Below, piece after piece: positions 42,686 through 51,406 of a stretch of 64,000 nucleotides of DNA (its first letter is position 1; the number at the start of each line of letters is the position of its first letter). This DNA comes from Hyphococcus sp. Its GTDB lineage: Bacteria > Pseudomonadota > Alphaproteobacteria > Caulobacterales > Parvularculaceae. The position numbers and the translations under genes were made by a program. Under the pieces are notes generated by a model. The model was not told where the DNA came from. It saw nothing but the letters and a program-made list of their open reading frames with translations, and did not search any database. The stretch covers positions 1-64,000 of the forward strand of contig JANQON010000007.1 of NCBI GenBank assembly GCA_028289605.1, in the 5' to 3' direction.

Positions 42686-44730
42686 GAGAGCCCCTCCCGC
42701 GCAGCCTTAAGCCTGCGTCCATGCGCAGATCGCGCGCCGCGCATAAACGCCGCCCGCTCAGCCGCCGGCGCTTGCGTCGCCGCTTGAAGACGCAGCGCCA
42801 GTTGCTCGATCGTTGCGCATTCAAAAAGCATGGTCAGTTCAATGTCCCGCCCAAGAATTCGGCTCAGCATGGAATGGACGCGAACAAGATGAAGAGAAGC
42901 GCCGCCAAGCGCCGTAAAGGGGTCGCGCACGCCGATGGGCGAAACGCCCAACACCTGCGCCCATATGTCGGCGATATCCCGTTCAAGGCCCGGGGACGGC
43001 GCGACGAACGGCGACGGCACCGACGGTCGTTTTCGTTGCAGGCGCGCTGCGAGCGCTGATGCGATGCCGGCGCCCGTTGCAAGGTCGCCCGTTATGCGCG
43101 ACCAATCGACGGCGCGGACCGTCTTCGAGGAACTGGATTTAGCTGCTTTTGTCTCAAGCGTTTGTTTGCCCGCCTCAGGGGCAAACACCGTGGAGGCAAG
43201 TCGCTGCGGCGCAATGCTGGGTGACGCCGACAAGGCGTCCAGAAAGGTTCTCGCCGGTTTGTTTCGGGGGCCAACCTGGTACGCAAATGTAACAGACGAT
43301 AGTCCCTGCGCTTGCGCATTCTCGCCGACAAACGCCGCCATCCGGTGTTCGACGCCCCGGCCGAGGGCGCGGCAACTGAGCAAAAACAACTCAACGACGG
43401 CGTCGCCGCCGCTGACGCTGACGCCAATTGCGCCGACAATCCCATAGTCGCCGAAGCGATCGCGCACCGACACGCGATAGAGTGAATTGTACGGTGCTGA
43501 TCGCCATTCACGCAGTTGTTCTTCCGTTAGCCGCCGAAGATTGAGATTGAACTGGTTTGTACGCTGAGTGAGCTGAGATAGGCGGGGCGCGTCCTGCTCT
43601 TCCGCCGGCGCGATGTCGATGTCCAGATCGAGGCTGTCGATAAACGCCTGTAACGATGTTGCGGACTTTTCCTGCTCGCGTCGCTTAGCCTCCTCCCGAT
43701 ACATACGAGTTCGGGTCAGATCCTCTTTCGTGGCAGGCACCCCGTCGAACGGCCAGAAGTGATCTGCAAAACGCACCAACGCAGCGTCGCCTTTCGGAAC
43801 CGCGGCGGCAATCACAGCCGGCGCCGCTGCGTTGACTTCAGCGATTTCCAGTAAGTTGTCGTCTATGAAAACAACACTGTCATCGCCGACGCCAAACTCC
43901 TCCGTAATTCGACTAAGGTTTTCCGACTTTGAACGCCAATTGACTTCTCTCGCCAGAACATCGTCCAACGCTAGCGCCATGTCGGCGCGATGAGAGAATA
44001 CCGCGTCGACATCGCGGGCGTCGTTTTTGCTGAGCAGCGCCACAATACGGCCAAGGCTTGCCTGTTCAGAGAGTCGGCGCTGCAGCGCCTGGCGACCGGC
44101 GCCGATGCGAATACCGTCCACGCCGTCTTCGCCGACAACGCCGTCCCACAGAGTGTCATCGCAATCGACAGCGACCATTTTGACTGGCGGCCGCATCGCT
44201 GCATAGGACCGCCGCACGACGGCGGCGGACAGCGCTCCGTAACCCTCCATGCTGAAGGGGATCGAGGCCGTCTTCTCCAAGGTTTCGTCAAATGGCGAAG
44301 CAACACCGTACAAAGCGAAAATGTCGTTTCCTTCGACGACGCCGAAGCGCGGATCGAGCCCGCTTCGAAGAATCCTGTTTGCTGCCTGATCGCTTGGGTC
44401 CGCCTCCTCCGAGAAAAGAACAACCCAGGCGGTGACGCCTGATCCATTCAGCAGGGCCGTCAGCTCGGACGCGGCGCTCTCCATGTCGCCGGCCTGCGCC
44501 AGATCGCTCCACCGGACGAAAACGAACTTGTGCGCCGCGCTGTTTCGCAAAACGCTATCGGCGGACAGCAACTGTTGGTGTAATTGTCCAAACGGGGTGA
44601 ACGAAAAACCGACATCAACACCCAATACGCCGGACCACAACGGCGCGAAATCGCCCAGCGGATCCGCCGTAAACGTTGCTCCCACCACGATGTCGATACG
44701 CTGCACCGCCCGCTCCAGTTCCTTCCGCAA
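42682..44730 (-). CDS. FkbH-like HAD glyceryltransferase fused to a C-terminal carrier domain
   Basis: FkbH-type enzymes dephosphorylate 1,3-bisphosphoglycerate and load glycerate onto a carrier. The N-terminal 180 residues match the FkbH N-terminal region (VGATFTADPLGDFAPLW). The HAD motif is D189-C-D191-D-T193-L-W, followed by a GNAT-like region with TQRTNQFNLNLRRLTEEQ. The C-terminal ACP carries Ser612 in LGGASLHL, where the usual residue before Ser is His or Asp. The oxidoreductases needed for methoxymalonyl-ACP are absent, so a glyceryl starter is more likely than an extender. TTG 44730 is the recorded start; GTG 44706 has a better GGAG site. Confidence 0.88.
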   Translation of the reverse strand: MRKELERAVQRIDIVVGATFTADPLGDFAPLWSGVLGVDVGFSFTPFGQLHQQLLSADSVLRNSAAHKFVFVRWSDLAQAGDMESAASELTALLNGSGVTAWVVLFSEEADPSDQAANRILRSGLDPRFGVVEGNDIFALYGVASPFDETLEKTASIPFSMEGYGALSAAVVRRSYAAMRPPVKMVAVDCDDTLWDGVVGEDGVDGIRIGAGRQALQRRLSEQASLGRIVALLSKNDARDVDAVFSHRADMALALDDVLAREVNWRSKSENLSRITEEFGVGDDSVVFIDDNLLEIAEVNAAAPAVIAAAVPKGDAALVRFADHFWPFDGVPATKEDLTRTRMYREEAKRREQEKSATSLQAFIDSLDLDIDIAPAEEQDAPRLSQLTQRTNQFNLNLRRLTEEQLREWRSAPYNSLYRVSVRDRFGDYGIVGAIGVSVSGGDAVVELFLLSCRALGRGVEHRMAAFVGENAQAQGLSSVTFAYQVGPRNKPARTFLDALSASPSIAPQRLASTVFAPEAGKQTLETKAAKSSSSKTVRAVDWSRITGDLATGAGIASALAARLQRKRPSVPSPFVAPSPGLERDIADIWAQVLGVSPIGVRDPFTALGGASLHLVRVHSMLSRILGRDIELTMLFECATIEQLALRLQAATQAPAAERAAFMRGARSAHGRRLKAAREGLS

Positions 44731-44742
44731 TTGTCCGCGCCG

Positions 44743-45474
44743 CTAGCTGCAGAGTCTATAGAAATGCAATTTCGGGGCCGCAAAATCTGTCGCAATCGCT
44801 GCCTGGTAACCATCGAATGGATTGAATGATAAAAGGGTCCAGTCCGCCGCGATCGCCGCCGCGCCCTCCGCCCGGACGATCGCCGGCGGCGCATGAGGGG
44901 AAATCGCTACCTCGAAGGCGTTAAGCGGCGTCGCCAACCCGGTTCCGATGGCCTTGAGGACCGCCTCTTTCCGGGTCCAGGCGGCGAAAAACCCTGAGGC
45001 CCAGTCATCGGCGCTAAGCGCATCGAGTGCGCGCTGTTCGGCCGGCGCAAACGACTGGTTTGCAACGTCTTTCAGATCGTCGCTGAACCTGACTTCCTCC
45101 AGATCTGCGCCGAGAACCGGAGCCAACGAGACCGCCAACAGGGCGTGTCCGCCCGAACGAGAATAGTTGAAATTCAGGTTTTGCGCGGCCAATCGAGGCC
45201 GTCCGTGGTCGCCGACCTCGAATCTGATCGCGTCGGGCTCAAGGCCCACATAGCGCCCGAGTATGCGCCTTATTCGATCGTGACCGGCAATGAAACGCAC
45301 CCGATCGCGGTCAAAATGAAACCTTTCTGCGCGTGCGCGCTCGCCCGCATCCAACGTCTCCTGCGTCGCGGCGGCGTCCAAAGAAAACAGCCAGCAATCA
45401 ATGTCCTGATCGCGCAGCGCAGGGCTCACGTCGTCAACGCTCGCTGGGGTCGAGACTGCAGGATCAGTGTTCAT
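44743..45474 (-). CDS. Sfp-type 4'-phosphopantetheinyl transferase
   Basis: Attaches phosphopantetheine to the carrier domains encoded downstream. The 243-residue protein has the Sfp-family pattern: AGHDRIRRILGRYVG, then LNFNYSRSGGHALLAVS, GADLEEV (metal-binding acidic motif, normally GxDxE) and FFAAWTRKEAVLKAIGTG. ATG 45474 gives the usual length; a longer in-frame extension would run into the opposite-strand riboswitch and is not credible. It is the first gene of the operon, 12 bases upstream of the FkbH gene. Confidence 0.9.
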   Translation of the reverse strand: MNTDPAVSTPASVDDVSPALRDQDIDCWLFSLDAAATQETLDAGERARAERFHFDRDRVRFIAGHDRIRRILGRYVGLEPDAIRFEVGDHGRPRLAAQNLNFNYSRSGGHALLAVSLAPVLGADLEEVRFSDDLKDVANQSFAPAEQRALDALSADDWASGFFAAWTRKEAVLKAIGTGLATPLNAFEVAISPHAPPAIVRAEGAAAIAADWTLLSFNPFDGYQAAIATDFAAPKLHFYRLCS

Positions 45475-45537
45475 GCGTCCAAGCCTATCACTCCGGCGTC
45501 CGCTTGACATGCAGGAATAGAAATGCGCAGAAAACTG

Positions 45538-45697
45538 CAGACGGCGCCCTCTAAGGGGGCTTAATAGGGAATCCGGTGCGAATCCGGAACTGTGCCCGCA
45601 ACTGTTAGCGGCGAGCCGACGGCCACTAAATCCACTGGGACGCATGTCCTGGGAAGGAAGGCCCGAGGCGTTGACCCGCGAAGTCAGGAGACCTGCC
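45538..45697 (+). promoter_or_regulatory. Cobalamin riboswitch
   Basis: The core aptamer is readable: a TAATAGGGAATCCGGTGCGA segment at about 45562-45581, AATCCGGAACTGTGCCCGCA ending at 45600 followed by ACTGT, then GACGGCCACT, then TGGGAAGGAAGGCCC, and the 3' part CCCGCGAAGTCAGGAGACCT near 45675-45694. This is the standard B12-element layout. It controls the downstream btuB-btuF-btuC-btuD operon, which should be off when cobalamin is plentiful. A TTGACA hexamer at 45504-45509 could be the -35 element, but I see no convincing -10. Confidence 0.93.
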
Positions 45698-45748
45698 GTC
45701 GCGTCGCTCGCCCAAGGCCGGGACCAGCCAGCGGGGCAGGATCTTTTT
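45692..45748 (+). terminator. Candidate riboswitch-linked terminator in btuB leader
   Basis: CCTGCC (45692-45697), the last bases of the aptamer, can pair with GGCAGG (45735-45740), which is followed by ATCTTTTTCC. An inner CGCT/AGCG pairing may extend the stem with a bulge. Sharing of the aptamer's 3' strand would suit a switch by termination, though control of translation cannot be excluded. Confidence 0.45.
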
Positions 45749-45838
45749 CCATTGAAGCGACAGCCTATTCGCGCGCACGGCCCTTTGCCTGCGCTTATGT
45801 CGCTTGGTCGGCCCTCGCCGGCCGGAAAAGGAATGAAC

Positions 45839-47656
45839 ATGACGCCAATACCAAGAATTCTGTTGCGCGCCGCAGCCTTCGCCGCGGTCGCCTTGTCCGG
45901 CGCGTCAGCCGCCGACGAAATCATCGTGGAGGGTCTGCGACTGCCGACGCCGATCGGAGAAACGGGAACCAGCGTTTCGGTCATTACCGCCGAAGATATC
46001 GAGCTTCGCGCCTATCAGTTTGCCGTCGACGCCCTCGCCAGCGCGCCGGGCGTGACAGTGAACCAAAACGGTTCATACGGCGGCCTCGCCACCGTGCGGA
46101 TTCGCGGCGCCTCCAGCGACCAGACGCTGGTGTTGTTGGACGGCGTCCCGCTCGGCGATCCGACCGCCGTTGGGGGCGGCTATGACTTTTCACTGCTCGA
46201 CCCGGCCAATATCGAACGTATCGAAATCCTGAAAGGACCCCAATCGACCCTTTGGGGTTCGGACGCGATCGGCGGCGTCGTCAACATCATCACCAAACGG
46301 GCCGAAAACGGCTTGGGCGCGCGCGCTTTCGCCGAGGGCGGATCCTTCGCGACCTTTCGCGGCGGCGCCACCGTTTACGGCGGCGACGACGGCGGCGACT
46401 TCGTACTGAATGCATCGGGAATCACCAGCGAGGGGATTTCGAAGGCGGACGAAGCGGATGGAAACACCGAACGGGACGGTTATGACGGGCTTACGTTTTC
46501 AGGCAGGGGCGGCGTCAACATTGGCGCCGTTCGTCTGGAAGCGCGCGCGCAATATCAGGAAGGGGAAACCGAAATTGACGGCTTCCCGCCCCCCAATTTC
46601 TCGTTGGCTGATACAGATGATTTTTCGGAGACAGAGCAATGGACCGCATCAACACGCCTGCTGGCGCCGCTCTTTGATGATACGCTGCAGAACGAAGCGT
46701 TCGTCGGCTATACGGACGTGAAGCGCACCGGTGAATTCGGCGGTTTCTTAGCGGAAGACGCCGGAAACCGGTTGATCCTGCGTTATCAAGGCCTTGCTGA
46801 ACTTGGCGCGCGCAACCGCGTGGCCTTCGGCGCTGAACGCGAAGAAACCGAAGCCAATGGCGACGAAACTTCCATCAATGCCTTATTTGCGCTGTATGAA
46901 GTGAAGCCGATAATAGACCGGCTCACACTGAACGCTGGCGTTCGATACGATGATCATTCCACCTTCGGCGATGAAGTCACGGCCCGCGCCGCCGCTTCTT
47001 TCGCGATCACCGATTATCTAGCGCTGCGCGGCAGCTGGGGCGAAGGCTTCAAGGCCCCGACAATCTTCCAGCTCACCCAGAGCTTTGGCGTATTGCCGCC
47101 AAATGCCGATTTGCAGCCCGAAACGAGCGAAGCCTTTGATGTCGGACTGGATTTCAGGACGCTCGATGACCGGGCAAACCTGTCGGTAACGTACTTCAAT
47201 CGCGATACGGACAACCTGATCATCTTCGCTCCAAATTTTCGATACGAAAATCTTGAAAGAACCGAGGCGCAAGGCGTCGAAGCGGAGGCGGCCTTTGCGT
47301 TCAATGAGAGTCTCAGTCTCAACGCCGGCTACGCCTATATCGACGCAATAGACGCTACAACCGGCGACCGCCAGATCCGGACGCCGCGGCATTCAGGCGA
47401 GGCGGCGCTCATTTACCGCAACGGTCCGGCGAATGGCGCCGTCACGCTCCGCTATAACGGCGACGAGACGGAAGGTCTTTTTGGCTCAGATGTAGAAAGC
47501 TGGATCAGAATCGATGTGTCAGGCTCGTATGCGGTCAACGACTCGATTGAATTATACGGTCGCGTCGAGAATTTGCTGGATGAAGACTATCAGCAAATTT
47601 CAGGATACGGCACGCCGGGACTATCTGCTTATGGCGGCGTTCGCGTGAGGCTTTAA
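45839..47656 (+). CDS. btuB: TonB-dependent vitamin B12 receptor BtuB
   Basis: Outer-membrane cobalamin importer. A signal peptide (ILLRAAAFAAVALSGASA) is followed by the TonB box-like DEIIVEGLRL, the plug domain (VTVNQNGSYGGLATVRIRGA, VLLDGVPLGDP, IERIEILKGPQSTLWGSDAI) and a barrel ending in ...YGGVRVRL with a terminal Leu. At 605 residues it has BtuB size. ATG 45839 has AAGGA six bases upstream; an in-frame ATG two codons earlier is too close to that site. The riboswitch and the btuFCD genes fix its substrate. Confidence 0.92.
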   Translation: MTPIPRILLRAAAFAAVALSGASAADEIIVEGLRLPTPIGETGTSVSVITAEDIELRAYQFAVDALASAPGVTVNQNGSYGGLATVRIRGASSDQTLVLLDGVPLGDPTAVGGGYDFSLLDPANIERIEILKGPQSTLWGSDAIGGVVNIITKRAENGLGARAFAEGGSFATFRGGATVYGGDDGGDFVLNASGITSEGISKADEADGNTERDGYDGLTFSGRGGVNIGAVRLEARAQYQEGETEIDGFPPPNFSLADTDDFSETEQWTASTRLLAPLFDDTLQNEAFVGYTDVKRTGEFGGFLAEDAGNRLILRYQGLAELGARNRVAFGAEREETEANGDETSINALFALYEVKPIIDRLTLNAGVRYDDHSTFGDEVTARAAASFAITDYLALRGSWGEGFKAPTIFQLTQSFGVLPPNADLQPETSEAFDVGLDFRTLDDRANLSVTYFNRDTDNLIIFAPNFRYENLERTEAQGVEAEAAFAFNESLSLNAGYAYIDAIDATTGDRQIRTPRHSGEAALIYRNGPANGAVTLRYNGDETEGLFGSDVESWIRIDVSGSYAVNDSIELYGRVENLLDEDYQQISGYGTPGLSAYGGVRVRL

Positions 47657-48487
47657 ATGATACCGGCGCGTTTGCTTTCCATTCTTACCATTGCTCTTCT
47701 CGCGTCGTGTTCGCGCATTGACAACAATGAATCCGAGCAAACGCGCCGTATCGTCAGCCTTGATTTTTGTGCGGATCAATACCTGCTCGGGCTCGCCGAC
47801 GCAGAGCAGATTGCGGGGCTGTCTCCCGACGCGGCCAAGTCGTTTTCGTATTATCGCGACAGAGCCGGCGCGTTCGAGACTATTCGCCCCCGCGCGGAAG
47901 ATATTCTGCTGACGCGACCGGATGCGGTCATCAGAACCTATGGCGGGGGGCCGAACATAACGCGTTTTCTGGAGCGTGTCGGCGTTCGTGTTATTCAGAT
48001 TGACTATGCCGTTGATCTCGCCAGCGTGAAAGCGAATGCGCAAACAACCGCCGCGGCGCTTGGGCAGGCGAATCGCGGCGAGACAATCGCGGCGGAGATG
48101 GACCGACGGCTCGCCGCGTTGCAAGCTACAGGAGCGCTCGGCGGAGAAACGCTTTATTTGACGTCGAAAGGCGCCGTTGCCGGGCGCGGCGGGGTGATTG
48201 ACGAGCTCATCGTACGCGCCGGACGGAGTAATTTTCAGCAAACGGACGGCTGGGGTTTCCTTGATCTTGAGCGGTTGGCTTACCGCAAGCCGGACGTCAT
48301 TGCAGCGGGCTTTTTCGACGGCCCCGACGCCGCCACCGACAAATGGTCGCCGACGCGTCACCCCGTTGCTAAACGCGCATTGGAAAATGCGCGCGTGGTC
48401 AACATTCCAGGCGCGTGGACCGCGTGCAGCGCCTGGTTCGTCCTTGACGCCGCCGAGGCGATCGCAGCGCCGGAGGAGGAGGCATGA
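47657..48487 (+). CDS. btuF: Cobalamin ABC transporter substrate-binding lipoprotein BtuF
   Basis: Periplasmic B12-binding protein of the BtuCD importer. The N-terminus has a hydrophobic stretch ending in a lipobox (LLASC), so it is membrane-anchored unlike E. coli BtuF. The mature region RRIVSLDFCADQYLLGLAD and LLTRPDAVIRTYGGG follow the class III periplasmic-binding-protein pattern. It starts one base after the btuB stop and overlaps btuC by four bases. Confidence 0.88.
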   Translation: MIPARLLSILTIALLASCSRIDNNESEQTRRIVSLDFCADQYLLGLADAEQIAGLSPDAAKSFSYYRDRAGAFETIRPRAEDILLTRPDAVIRTYGGGPNITRFLERVGVRVIQIDYAVDLASVKANAQTTAAALGQANRGETIAAEMDRRLAALQATGALGGETLYLTSKGAVAGRGGVIDELIVRAGRSNFQQTDGWGFLDLERLAYRKPDVIAAGFFDGPDAATDKWSPTRHPVAKRALENARVVNIPGAWTACSAWFVLDAAEAIAAPEEEA

Positions 48488-49464
48488 CTGATGCGCGTTT
48501 GGTAGTTGGCCTTGTCGTGGCCGCCGTCGGCGCCGTCGTCGCAGCATGTTTGATCGGTTCGACCCCATTACCGATGGGGCGCGTCTTCGCAGCGTTGACC
48601 GGGGCCGGCGCACCCGGCGACGTGATTGTGATTTGGGAAATCCGCCTCCCTCGCGCGCTCGCGGCGTTCACCGTCGGCGTCGCCTTGGGCGCCAGCGGCG
48701 CCGCGTTGCAGGGACTGTTGCGCAACCCGCTTGCGGAACCGGGGGTGTTGGGTGTTTCCGCCTGCGCCGCCCTGGGCGCGACCCTGGTGCTGTTTTACGG
48801 CGCGGCGACCGGACTGACGGTTGCGCTTGCAGCCATGACCGGCGCACTCGCCGCGACAGCGCTGCTTGCCATCGCTGCCGTGAGAACGAGTTCTGTGGTT
48901 ACGCTGATCCTGATCGGCGTTGGTCTTTCCAGTTTCGCCGGCGCCGTCATGGCGTTGTTGCTCAATCTGGCGCCCAATCCGTTTTCGCTGGCGGATCTCA
49001 TGAACTGGACCTTAGGCTCCGTCGCCAATCGCAGCGTCAACGATCTTGCCCTCGCCGCCCCCTTCCTGGCGGGCGGGCTCCTGTGCTTTGCAGTAGCGGC
49101 GCGATCGTTGTCCGCGCTCGCGCTCGGTGAGGAAACGGCTTTTGGTTTGGGCGTTGATCTCCGCCGAACACGATTGCTCGTCGTCGCCGGCGCGGGACTG
49201 GCGACCGGCGCCGCCGTGTCGATCGCGGGCGCTATTGGTTTCGTCGGCATTGTTGCGCCGCATCTTGTCCGTCCCTTTGTCGGACACGATCCCGGACGAA
49301 CGCTGCTGCCTGCATCCCTGCTTGGCGGCGTTATTCTCGTTCTTGGCGACATCGGCGTCCGGCTTATTCCGACGCCCTCGGAACTGCGCCTGGGCGTTAT
49401 GGCGGCGCTCATTGGCGCGCCGATCTTTGTCTGGATCGCCGCGATGAGAGGGCGAAGGTCATGA
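48484..49464 (+). CDS. btuC: Cobalamin ABC transporter permease BtuC
   Basis: A FecCD-family permease of 326 residues with about nine to ten transmembrane helices. Recognised segments are RLPRALAAFTVGVALGASGA, GLLRNPLAEPGVLGVSACA and the late GFVGIVAPHLVRPFVGHDPG, which contacts the ATPase. The ATGA overlaps with btuF upstream and btuD downstream show a single translationally coupled transporter operon. Confidence 0.93.
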   Translation: MTDARLVVGLVVAAVGAVVAACLIGSTPLPMGRVFAALTGAGAPGDVIVIWEIRLPRALAAFTVGVALGASGAALQGLLRNPLAEPGVLGVSACAALGATLVLFYGAATGLTVALAAMTGALAATALLAIAAVRTSSVVTLILIGVGLSSFAGAVMALLLNLAPNPFSLADLMNWTLGSVANRSVNDLALAAPFLAGGLLCFAVAARSLSALALGEETAFGLGVDLRRTRLLVVAGAGLATGAAVSIAGAIGFVGIVAPHLVRPFVGHDPGRTLLPASLLGGVILVLGDIGVRLIPTPSELRLGVMAALIGAPIFVWIAAMRGRRS

Positions 49465-50249
49465 CCAGCCTCATTCTCGCGAACGTCTCCGTCGGCCGAA
49501 AGAAAGCAACATTGCTGCGTGAAGCAAATCTGACGTTGACAGCAAAGGAGCTTGTTGCAGTTGTCGGTCCCAACGGCGCAGGCAAATCGACGTTGATGAA
49601 ATGCGCCCTCGGGGCGATCAGGCCGGACGCCGGAAAGGCGACCATCGGCGACGACGATGCGGCGGAAATGGCGCCGGTGAAGCGGGCGCGGCTGATCTCT
49701 TATTTGCCCCAGATCCGGTCCGCGGCCTGGCCGATTCGGGTAATAGACATCGTCGCCCTCGGACGCTTCGCATACGGAACGGGGCTCAAATCCCCGACGG
49801 GAGACGACAAGCAGGCGATCGACGCCGCCATAGAGGCTTGCGGCCTGAGGGCGCTCGCCGACCGTCCGTCCGATACGTTGTCCGGCGGCGAGCTTGCGCG
49901 GACCCACTGCGCCCGAGCATTCGCAGCGCAAGCCCCGCTCCTGCTGGCGGATGAACCGACAGCATCGCTCGACCCGGCCGGGCAAGTCGATGTTCTTTCG
50001 CTTATTCGCGACCATGTGGACGCCGGACGCAGCGCGATGGTTATCCTGCACGATATTGCGCTCGCCGCGACCTTCGCCGACCGGATCGTCTGGATGTCGG
50101 GCGGTGAAATCATTGCTGACGGAACGCCTCATGAGACGGTTACGCCGGAGCGCATTTATGACGTTTTTGGCGTTGAGGCTTCTGTGAGTCGAGTCGACGG
50201 AAAACTCGCCATCGCCTACACGACGCCGGGCGGGCGCCGTCCGCTATAA
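49461..50249 (+). CDS. btuD: Cobalamin ABC transporter ATPase BtuD
   Basis: ATPase of the cobalamin importer, 262 residues. Walker A is VGPNGAGKSTLMK, the signature LSGGELARTHCARAF, Walker B LLLADEPTASLDPAG and the H-loop LHDIALAATF. The ABC signature continues with an unusual ARTHCARAF in place of the common QRVxLARAL, but the core residues are intact. It ends the operon; an approximately 100-base gap precedes the sulfotransferase-like gene. Confidence 0.92.
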   Translation: MTSLILANVSVGRKKATLLREANLTLTAKELVAVVGPNGAGKSTLMKCALGAIRPDAGKATIGDDDAAEMAPVKRARLISYLPQIRSAAWPIRVIDIVALGRFAYGTGLKSPTGDDKQAIDAAIEACGLRALADRPSDTLSGGELARTHCARAFAAQAPLLLADEPTASLDPAGQVDVLSLIRDHVDAGRSAMVILHDIALAATFADRIVWMSGGEIIADGTPHETVTPERIYDVFGVEASVSRVDGKLAIAYTTPGGRRPL

Positions 50250-50353
50250 CGGCGGAACTTCAACGCGAATATGTCGCCGGCCACTGATTTACGGCTGGCG
50301 CCGCGCTCGAAACCGGTCAAATATGGTCGCTCCGACAGGCTGGCCGCATACTG

Positions 50354-51403
50354 ATGACCGCAAACACAACCATATCCGCCGTAGACCTCGCTAAAGACGC
50401 GAGTTGGCTGCCGCATCGACTGGATATGGCGAAGCGAACAGTGCAGTTCGGTCGCTTCGATCACGCCGCTCTGCGCAAAGCGTCATTTCTTGACTATCGA
50501 ATAGAGCCCGCCGCCCTCGCCTGGACAGAAGTAACGCATGACGCGCTGTTGTCCGCGGCATCAGCGCTTCCTGCAAAAAAGCCGGGATTTCTGTTCCACA
50601 CATCTTATTGTTGTTCAACTTTACTGTCGCGCGCGCTCGATCGGCCGGGATCCGCCATGGTGCTCAAGGAACCCGAAATCATCATGGGGCTTTCGAACGC
50701 CTATCGCATGGCGCAGGATCGAGCGCAGGTAGACTATATAGACAAATTACGCGACGCCTTGTTTGCCTTTGCCGCCCGCCCTCACGTCGGCGATGAGAAC
50801 ATTCTCATTAAGCCGACAAATGCGGCGAACAATATTGTTCCCATCGTTGCCGCCCTGAAGACGCCGGCGGTTCTGCTTTACGGCGACCTCAGAGAATTTC
50901 TGACATCGGTGATCAAGAAGGGAGACCCGTGCAAAACCCTCGTTCGCCAAATCTACAGGGTCTATGCGATGGACAACATTGGCGTCGCCGCCATTCCTCA
51001 GCGGGACGCGTTGGCGCTGACGGACTTGCAGATTGCAGCGCTGGTCTGGCGTCACCAGATTGAGCTGTTCAATGCTGTATTGGGCGCACCCGAGGCGACG
51101 TCCCTACGATCTTTGAACTTTCGCACGTTGCTAGAGCGCCCGGCGCAAACGCTGGAGGCGGCCAGCAGCCACTTCAACACCGGCTATGACGCTGAGACGT
51201 GCCGCGCCGTCGCAGAGGGCGCGTTGTTTCAAACCGACGCGAAAGATGACGCCAGGCGATACGACGCCGAGCAACGCAAGGAAGAAGAACGCAGGCTGAT
51301 GGAGCAGCATTCCGACGCGCTTGACCTGATCGAGGACTGGGCTTTCAAACTTTCCTTGTGGCCCGCCAGAACAAAAAAGCTGCCATCCCGACTGATCGAT
51401 TAA
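50354..51403 (+). CDS. Sulfotransferase-fold (P-loop) protein of unknown substrate
   Basis: A 349-residue protein with an N-terminal nucleotide-binding-like loop FHTSYCCSTLLSRAL, which fits the PAPS-loop position of the sulfotransferase family but with Cys-Cys in place of the usual Arg-Ser-Gly. Later segments (VLLYGDLREFLTSVIKKG) resemble the 3'-phosphate-binding region. A charged helical C-terminus (ARRYDAEQRKEEERRLMEQ) follows. Proteins of this kind occur beside TonB receptors and 2OG-oxygenases in related bacteria. Catalytic activity is uncertain. It is convergent, three bases apart, with the next gene. Confidence 0.6.
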   Translation: MTANTTISAVDLAKDASWLPHRLDMAKRTVQFGRFDHAALRKASFLDYRIEPAALAWTEVTHDALLSAASALPAKKPGFLFHTSYCCSTLLSRALDRPGSAMVLKEPEIIMGLSNAYRMAQDRAQVDYIDKLRDALFAFAARPHVGDENILIKPTNAANNIVPIVAALKTPAVLLYGDLREFLTSVIKKGDPCKTLVRQIYRVYAMDNIGVAAIPQRDALALTDLQIAALVWRHQIELFNAVLGAPEATSLRSLNFRTLLERPAQTLEAASSHFNTGYDAETCRAVAEGALFQTDAKDDARRYDAEQRKEEERRLMEQHSDALDLIEDWAFKLSLWPARTKKLPSRLID

Positions 51404-51406
51404 GCG

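Noticed and set aside
29659-45474. Possible recent acquisition of the PKS/NRPS operon as a mobile island
   Set aside because: No integrase, transposase, tRNA or flanking direct repeat is visible, and base composition looks like that of the neighbours.
45475-45984. Long N-terminal extension of the PPTase reading frame
   Set aside because: It would encode protein antisense to the cobalamin riboswitch and the btuB start; the ATG at 45474 gives the normal Sfp-family length.
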